A DNA stretch of 24,688 nucleotides from a bacterium (GTDB lineage: Bacteria > Patescibacteriota > Saccharimonadia > Saccharimonadales > Saccharimonadaceae), in the NCBI GenBank assembly GCA_029565375.1, contig JAKQOF010000046.1, forward strand, positions 1-24,688. The letters run 5' to 3'. Within the stretch, counting starts at the first letter, position 1. Every line of letters starts with the position of its first letter. The notes below the pieces were generated by a model that saw only the letters and a program-made list of their open reading frames with translations, had not been told where the DNA came from and did not search any database. Shown here piece after piece: positions 21,700-24,688 of the stretch. Made by a program: the position numbers and the translations under genes.

Positions 21700-21702
21700 T
21701 CT

Positions 21703-21749
21703 ACGCTAGCTTTAGTGGCTGACTGTACGCCAACCACTACAGCTAGCGT
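21703..21749. repeat. 16-bp inverted repeat between divergent promoters
   Basis: ACGCTAGCTTTAGTGG (21703-21718) and CCACTACAGCTAGCGT (21734-21749) match at 15 of 16 positions as an inverted repeat with a 15-base centre. It sits exactly between the -35 boxes of the orphan-A and rplJ promoters, so a shared operator or architectural site is likely. Confidence 0.75.
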
Positions 21750-21759
21750 GTGTGTCGTA

Positions 21760-21789
21760 TTGACAACACACAAACTGATTTGCTATACT
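21760..21789 (+). promoter_or_regulatory. rplJ-rplL promoter TTGACA - 18 bp - TATACT
   Basis: The -35 is at 21760-21765 and the -10 at 21784-21789 with TGC before it (extended -10). The predicted transcription start is near 21796. Confidence 0.8.
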
Positions 21790-21803
21790 CCTGGTAGACA
21801 TTA

Positions 21804-21893
21804 CCAAAGACAGTAGCTGTGGATGAGTTATCAAACACTTAATTCGCTACCGAGGATCATGTAACACATACATTTTTCGATTTTAGTCTTTGG
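21804..21893 (+). ncRNA. L10 leader RNA (ribosomal protein L10 autoregulatory element)
   Basis: The leader contains AAAGACAGTAGC (21807-21817 region) and GCTACCGAGGA (21846-21856), the two sides of the known L10-leader motif with GTAGC/GCTAC pairing and flanking AGACAG/CGAGGA internal-loop bases. An outer stem CCAAAGAC (21804-21811) with GTCTTTGG (21886-21893) closes it. L10, or L10 bound to L12, is known to bind this element in other bacteria. Confidence 0.8.
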
Positions 21894-21922
21894 CAGTGCG
21901 AGAACCAAAGACTTTTTCTTTT
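21885..21922 (+). terminator. rplJ leader attenuator terminator
   Basis: AGTCTTTGG (21885-21893), 11-base loop, CCAAAGACT (21905-21913), then TTTTCTTTT. The 5' arm is the same strand that closes the L10 leader, so the two structures exclude each other. Confidence 0.8.
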
Positions 21923-21989
21923 GGCGACGCAACTGTCTGGAACATTCACAACTTGGTCGAATGAACACTAAATCAAAGAAAGGATTTTT

Positions 21990-22514
21990 ATGGCAATTAC
22001 CCGCGATAAAAAGAACACTTTGGTTGCAGAGCTAAGCGACATGCTATCGAGTGCCAAAATGACTGTGTTCGCACAGTACCAAGGCCTCAATGTTGCTGAT
22101 GTCCAAGATCTTCGTCGTGCCGCTCGTGAAGCTGGCGTAACTATCACCGTTGTTAAAAACCGACTTGTCCGTGTTGCACTAGGGTCATCAGACACCTACA
22201 AAGACACAGACACATCAGGATTGACCGGTCAGTTACTCTACGCAATCAGCGACGCAGACGAAGTTGCCCCAGCGCAAGTTTTGAACACGTTTGCAAAAAC
22301 GCATCCTCAACTTGTTTTTGTTGGTGCATTCTCTGGTGACGGTACATTACTGAGCGCTGATGACGTAAAGGCACTTGCTGGACTTCCAAGCAAGAACCAA
22401 CTCATCGCCGAGGTAGTGGCACAATTGCTATCGCCAGTACACGACGTCACAAACGCACTATCTGGCAATTTGCACGCACTACTTGATGGTGTATCTGCTA
22501 AAGCAACCAACTAA
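21990..22514 (+). CDS. rplJ: 50S ribosomal protein L10
   Basis: The 174-residue protein shows L10 features: ITRDKKNTLVAELSDML, MTVFAQYQGLNVADVQDLRR and ITVVKNRLVRVALG in the rRNA-binding domain, then AKTHPQLVFVGAFSGDG. It forms the stalk base that carries L7/L12 dimers. AAAGGA (21979-21984) lies 5 bases before the ATG. The leader of about 190 bases contains the L10 leader and an attenuator, so synthesis is probably self-limited by L10(L12)4. rplL follows 28 bases later in the same transcript. Confidence 0.97.
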   Translation: MAITRDKKNTLVAELSDMLSSAKMTVFAQYQGLNVADVQDLRRAAREAGVTITVVKNRLVRVALGSSDTYKDTDTSGLTGQLLYAISDADEVAPAQVLNTFAKTHPQLVFVGAFSGDGTLLSADDVKALAGLPSKNQLIAEVVAQLLSPVHDVTNALSGNLHALLDGVSAKATN

Positions 22515-22542
22515 TTAAACGAATAATCACAAGGAGGCTATT

Positions 22543-22923
22543 ATGGCTGACATTAAGAAAATTGCAGAAGAGCTAACAAAGCTTACTGTGCTCGAAGTTA
22601 ACGAGCTAAAGAACATCCTAAAAGACGAATACGGCATTGAGCCTGCTGCTGCAGCTGTTGCTGTAGCTGGTCCAGCTGCTGCTGGCGACGCTGCACCTGC
22701 TGAAGACGCAAAGTCTGAGTACACAATCACTTTGAAAGAAGCTGGTGACCAAAAGGTTGCAGTTATCAAAGCTGTTAAAGAAATCACTGGCCTTGGTCTT
22801 GGTGAAGCAAAAGCTATCGTTGACGGTGCTCCAGCACCTGTTAAAGAGAAGGCTAACAAAGAAGAAGCTGACGCTGCAAAGAAACTGCTTGAAGAAGCAG
22901 GTGCAACTGTCGAACTTAGCTAG
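22543..22923 (+). CDS. rplL: 50S ribosomal protein L7/L12
   Basis: The 126-residue protein has the N-terminal dimerisation helices (LTKLTVLEVNELKNILKDEY), an Ala-rich hinge (AAAVAVAGPAAAGDAAP) and the C-terminal domain (KVAVIKAVKEITGLGLGEAK, then AIVDGAPAPVKE). It recruits translation factors to the ribosome. The ribosome binding site AAGGAGG (22531-22537), 5 bases before the ATG, is the strongest in the window, in keeping with the need for several copies per ribosome. A terminator follows. Confidence 0.98.
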   Translation: MADIKKIAEELTKLTVLEVNELKNILKDEYGIEPAAAAVAVAGPAAAGDAAPAEDAKSEYTITLKEAGDQKVAVIKAVKEITGLGLGEAKAIVDGAPAPVKEKANKEEADAAKKLLEEAGATVELS

Positions 22924-22957
22924 TTACATTTACATTCGACCTAGTGAATCAATCCAT

Positions 22958-22987
22958 AAAATACCACTCCAATCGGGGTGGTATTTT
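22958..22987 (+). terminator. Intrinsic terminator after rplL
   Basis: AAAATACCACTCC, loop AATC, GGGGTGGTATTTT: a 13-bp stem with one wobble, ending in a T-run. Confidence 0.92.
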
Positions 22988-23107
22988 ATATGCAAAATAT
23001 ACAACAGTTTTGCATTCACCCCATAAAACTGTGTGGAAAAACAAACAAATCTGTATGAATTCTGAGAATACGCTGTGCAAGGGACGGACCTCTGCAGTAG
23101 GGAAATA
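22988..23107. other. Intergenic stretch with competing inverted repeats
   Basis: TGCAAAA (22991-22997) can pair with TTTTGCA (23008-23014), and ACAGTTTT (23004-23011) with AAAACTGT (23025-23032). They share the TTTT block, so only one can form. No gene is seen here. Confidence 0.4.
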
Positions 23108-23136
23108 TTGACAAAATGGCGTGTGGTTGGTATATA
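23108..23136 (+). promoter_or_regulatory. Promoter TTGACA - 17 bp - TATATA
   Basis: Perfect -35 at 23108-23113, ideal spacing, and an A/T-only -10 at 23131-23136. The leader contains the small hairpin GGGT/ACCC. Confidence 0.75.
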
Positions 23137-23184
23137 TAAGGGTAATACCACCCAAAAATAGACAAAAGGAAATTGCGAGTTACC

Positions 23185-23703
23185 ATGTCTGAATTACCAG
23201 AGAAGCAAGTAAAGCGTTTACACGCACTGATACAAGAAGCAGAAACAAACCTAGCGGCAGCCAAAGAGTTGTTGATTAGTATAATTGGCGATGATGGCGC
23301 AGTCCTCACACCACGATCATCAAACCCAGAGGACGCCGGCGGCAAAATCGTCGAAGGTGTCTTTGATGGCCAAAAAATGGCAGGCCCTGACGGTAAAGAA
23401 TACCCAGTACCAGCAAACTACGCCAGCAAGTCAAAGCTTGTCGAAGGTGATATCTTGAAGCTTACCATCGCAGATGACGGCAGCTTTATCTATAAGCAAA
23501 TCGGCCCAACCGAGCGTAAGCAAATCATTGGTACATTGGTACAACACGACGGTGCATATTACGTCGAAGCGAACGGTCACGAATACCGAATCCTGCTTGC
23601 CAGCGTAACCTACTTCCGCATTGCAGAGGGCGACCAGGTGACTATCATCGTTCCTGCGGACAATCCAGAAGCCGAATGGGCTGCTGTTGAAGCTGCACTC
23701 TAG
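23185..23703 (+). CDS. Hypothetical soluble protein following rplL
   Basis: The product has 172 residues. The ATG at 23185 is preferred to a TTG at 23173, although the AAAGGA upstream (23165-23170) is about 14 bases away and only a GCGAG is closer. The N-terminal 40 residues form a coiled-coil-like helix (EKQVKRLHALIQEAETNLAA). Two similar beta-rich segments follow: about residues 56-115 (KIVEGVFDGQKMAGPDGKEY, then VEGDILKLTIADDGSF) and about 118-172 (QIIGTLVQHDGAYYVEANGH, then IAEGDQVTIIVPAD). They look like tandem small barrels of the OB or double-psi type. I recognise no named family. The strong promoter and position after rplL suggest a well-expressed cytoplasmic protein, perhaps acting with the ribosome or polymerase. 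Confidence 0.75.
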   Translation: MSELPEKQVKRLHALIQEAETNLAAAKELLISIIGDDGAVLTPRSSNPEDAGGKIVEGVFDGQKMAGPDGKEYPVPANYASKSKLVEGDILKLTIADDGSFIYKQIGPTERKQIIGTLVQHDGAYYVEANGHEYRILLASVTYFRIAEGDQVTIIVPADNPEAEWAAVEAAL

Positions 23704-23712
23704 CGGCATATA

Positions 23713-23741
23713 TTGCAATTTTGGACGTTTTATGATATAAT
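23713..23741 (+). promoter_or_regulatory. Promoter of orphan gene B: TTGCAA - 17 bp - TATAAT
   Basis: Near-consensus -35 at 23713-23718 and perfect -10 at 23736-23741. A start near 23748 gives a 5' UTR of about 63 bases. Confidence 0.75.
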
Positions 23742-23753
23742 GAGGTTAGTTGA

Positions 23754-23808
23754 GGGTTCGTAAGAACCCAAAACGTCCTGTTCAACAACCTACGACCCGA
23801 AAGGTCAC
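23754..23808 (+). other. Folded 5' UTR of orphan gene B
   Basis: GGGTTC, GTAA tetraloop, GAACCC (23754-23769) is a perfect 6-bp stem with a GNRA loop. A small GACC/GGTC hairpin lies just upstream of the ATG. GTTGA and TCAAC may close the first structure. The AAAGG used for ribosome binding is inside the second hairpin. Confidence 0.55.
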
Positions 23809-23810
23809 CC

Positions 23811-24437
23811 ATGTACACCCTTTTTACCCCTTTTGAACACATCGAGCCGTCACACGTGCTCGATCCGATTAGGTACCTCGATGCAGAGGCGCTCCTGAGC
23901 CAGCTCGAGGAGCCGGTTCTCCTGCGTCTGGCGATGATGACACCCAAGCAGCTGTGCAAGTTGCACGGCGTTGGGCCCGTAACCGCCTCGCGCATCCAGC
24001 TCCAGCTGAACAAGTGGCTCTACGTAGGCCCTCGTCGTAATGACGAGTCTACGCTGGAATGGCTGGTGCGCAACTTCAACGTGCCGACGCTTCACCAGCT
24101 GTCGATCCGCCTGCTATATCAGGTCAACGTGTTTTCGCCGGCGCATGTCAGCATCAACGCGTACAGCACGAAGGAGGTCGTCGAGTACGTCCTGAAGGCC
24201 TTCAAGGCGGATGACATGTCGATGGGTGAGTTGGCCCACTACGACTTCGCCGTCTTCGACAACCACATCGAAGACTACCTCCGCAATAATGGCCATGACG
24301 TGGAGACATACGTGGGGGCCCTGCAGACCATCATGTTCTTCGGGTCCGCCCTGCGCGAGTGGGGTGTCAGTACCAGTCCTGGGCTGCTCAACGCAGCGCG
24401 TCGCATCGGCGCTCCTGACTTGGCCTTGGCCAAGTAA
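23811..24437 (+). CDS. GC-rich orphan gene B with a helix-hairpin-helix motif
   Basis: The 208-residue soluble product contains LCKLHGVGPVTASRIQLQLN at about residues 47-66, a good match to a helix-hairpin-helix nucleic-acid-binding motif, preceded by an all-helical stretch similar in rhythm to the RNA polymerase alpha C-terminal domain. The rest (about 75-208) is helical, with VVEYVLKAFKADDMSMGELA, and is not recognised. Codons end mostly in C or G (CTC, CTG, GTC, GCC); 24301-24360 counts 38 G+C in 60. Neighbouring genes on the same strand are poorer. AAAGG lies about 8 bases before the ATG. It may be a gene gained from a high-GC actinobacterial host or its phage, or one under codon selection. 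A folded RNA follows the stop. Confidence 0.8.
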   Translation: MYTLFTPFEHIEPSHVLDPIRYLDAEALLSQLEEPVLLRLAMMTPKQLCKLHGVGPVTASRIQLQLNKWLYVGPRRNDESTLEWLVRNFNVPTLHQLSIRLLYQVNVFSPAHVSINAYSTKEVVEYVLKAFKADDMSMGELAHYDFAVFDNHIEDYLRNNGHDVETYVGALQTIMFFGSALREWGVSTSPGLLNAARRIGAPDLALAK

Positions 24438-24444
24438 CACCGGG

Positions 24445-24522
24445 CTGAGGTCGAACAGGGAAGCCGGCTCACGCAAGTGAGTCGGCAAGTCCCTCAGTGC
24501 ATATCGCTGATATGCCATGAGG
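24445..24522 (+). ncRNA. Structured 3' RNA downstream of orphan gene B
   Basis: Hairpin 1: AGGGA/TCCCT plus GCCGGCTCAC/GTGAGTCGGC (one wobble) closed by a GCAA tetraloop (24457-24494). Hairpin 2: CCTCA/TGAGG plus GCATATC/GATATGC with loop GCT (24492-24522). The two overlap by three bases, and CTGAGG (24445-24450) can also pair with CCTCAG (24492-24497), so alternative folds exist. There is no T-run, so it is not a plain terminator; it may be a stable 3' UTR or a separate small RNA. Confidence 0.55.
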
Positions 24523-24620
24523 AACTTGTAATTATGTACCATAAGCGCTATATTAGTGCTATCACAGAGGTGAAAACAAAAAGTGTAAAAATGACGGCAT
24601 TATCACGAACGTAACGAGCG
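24523..24620. other. AT-rich intergenic stretch, no gene seen
   Basis: Composition drops sharply after the folded RNA. AGCGCTA and TAGTGCT (24544-24560) form a weak 7-bp inverted repeat around TAT. No open frame of note. Confidence 0.4.
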
Positions 24621-24626
24621 TATAAT
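24621..24626 (+). promoter_or_regulatory. -10 box TATAAT near the window end
   Basis: TATAAT begins a leader that runs to a possible ATG at 24675. The -35 is unclear. Confidence 0.5.
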
Positions 24627-24674
24627 TGCTAAACAGACATGAGGATGTCGAGGGGAGTATAGGGTAATACAAAC

Positions 24675-24688
24675 ATGTCACGAGCTTT
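24675..24688 (+). CDS. Possible start of a gene cut by the window edge
   Basis: The ATG at 24675 opens MSRAF and runs off the end. A GGGGAG (24652-24657) is rather distant, but TATAAT lies about 50 bases upstream. After rplL the conserved bacterial order would place rpoB, so this may be rpoB; four or five codons cannot show it. Confidence 0.3.

Noticed and set aside
23754..23769. GGGTTCG...CCC looked like a tRNA T-arm
   Set aside because: The loop is GTAA, not a seven-base T-loop, and no acceptor, D or anticodon arms are found around it.
24114..24542. A 142-codon open frame on the minus strand, opposite orphan gene B
   Set aside because: It has no promoter or ribosome binding site and runs through the folded 3' RNA; the plus-strand gene has both signals and an HhH motif.
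1..24688. Recoding of TGA as Gly or Trp, as in some CPR lineages
   Set aside because: Glycine and tryptophan positions in conserved proteins use GGN and TGG, and the gene ending at 4213 stops at TGA.
1..24688. CRISPR array, insertion sequence, tRNA or rRNA gene
   Set aside because: No regularly spaced direct repeats, no transposase-like product with terminal repeats, and no cloverleaf or rRNA-like segments were seen.

Overview
The window looks like chromosomal DNA of a candidate-phyla-radiation bacterium, most likely a Saccharibacterium (TM7). This is an inference and rests on four things: short compact genes, many proteins with no recognisable family, a high share of leaderless genes (a -10 box 5-9 bases before the ATG), and a conserved secE-nusG-rplK-rplA-rplJ-rplL backbone interrupted by unfamiliar genes. 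The standard bacterial code fits: stops are mostly TAA or TAG, with a TGA stop at 4211-4213, and nothing requires TGA to be read as an amino acid.

Region 1 (1-9540) is a run of small, mostly single-gene units. It holds an incomplete helix-rich protein, an EamA/DMT permease, small membrane proteins, three Nudix hydrolases (two are paralogues, one is fused to a VOC/glyoxalase domain), a NADAR N-glycosidase, a Dabb protein, a DUF4287 protein, a large unknown membrane protein and an HD phosphohydrolase. The theme is nucleotide and metabolite housekeeping. Many of these genes carry their own leaderless promoter.

Region 2 (9590-14890) holds an IMP dehydrogenase without CBS domains and with an unusual flap, a P-loop kinase followed by a YgjP-type zinc peptidase, a membrane PAS histidine kinase with no adjacent response regulator, and a membrane GT2 glycosyltransferase.

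Region 3 (14900-24688) is the transcription/translation cluster, split into separately promoted pieces: secE-nusG-unknown, then rplK, unknown-rplA, and rplJ-rplL. Intrinsic terminators follow rplK, rplA and rplL. A thymidylate-synthesis block (thyA, convergent folA, dcd-tmk) sits between rplA and rplJ. dcd turns dCTP into dUTP, thyA makes dTMP, folA regenerates the folate cofactor, and tmk phosphorylates dTMP. The rplJ leader carries a recognisable L10-leader RNA and an attenuator with mutually exclusive pairings.

The least explained parts are two GC-rich cassettes on either side of rplJL (about 21176-21700 on the minus strand, about 23713-24522 on the plus strand). Each has a strong promoter, a folded 5' UTR, one orphan gene with C/G-rich codons and a strongly folded 3' RNA. 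The first is separated from the rplJ promoter by a near-perfect 16-bp inverted repeat. They are the best candidates here for an undescribed system, but their function cannot be read from sequence alone.
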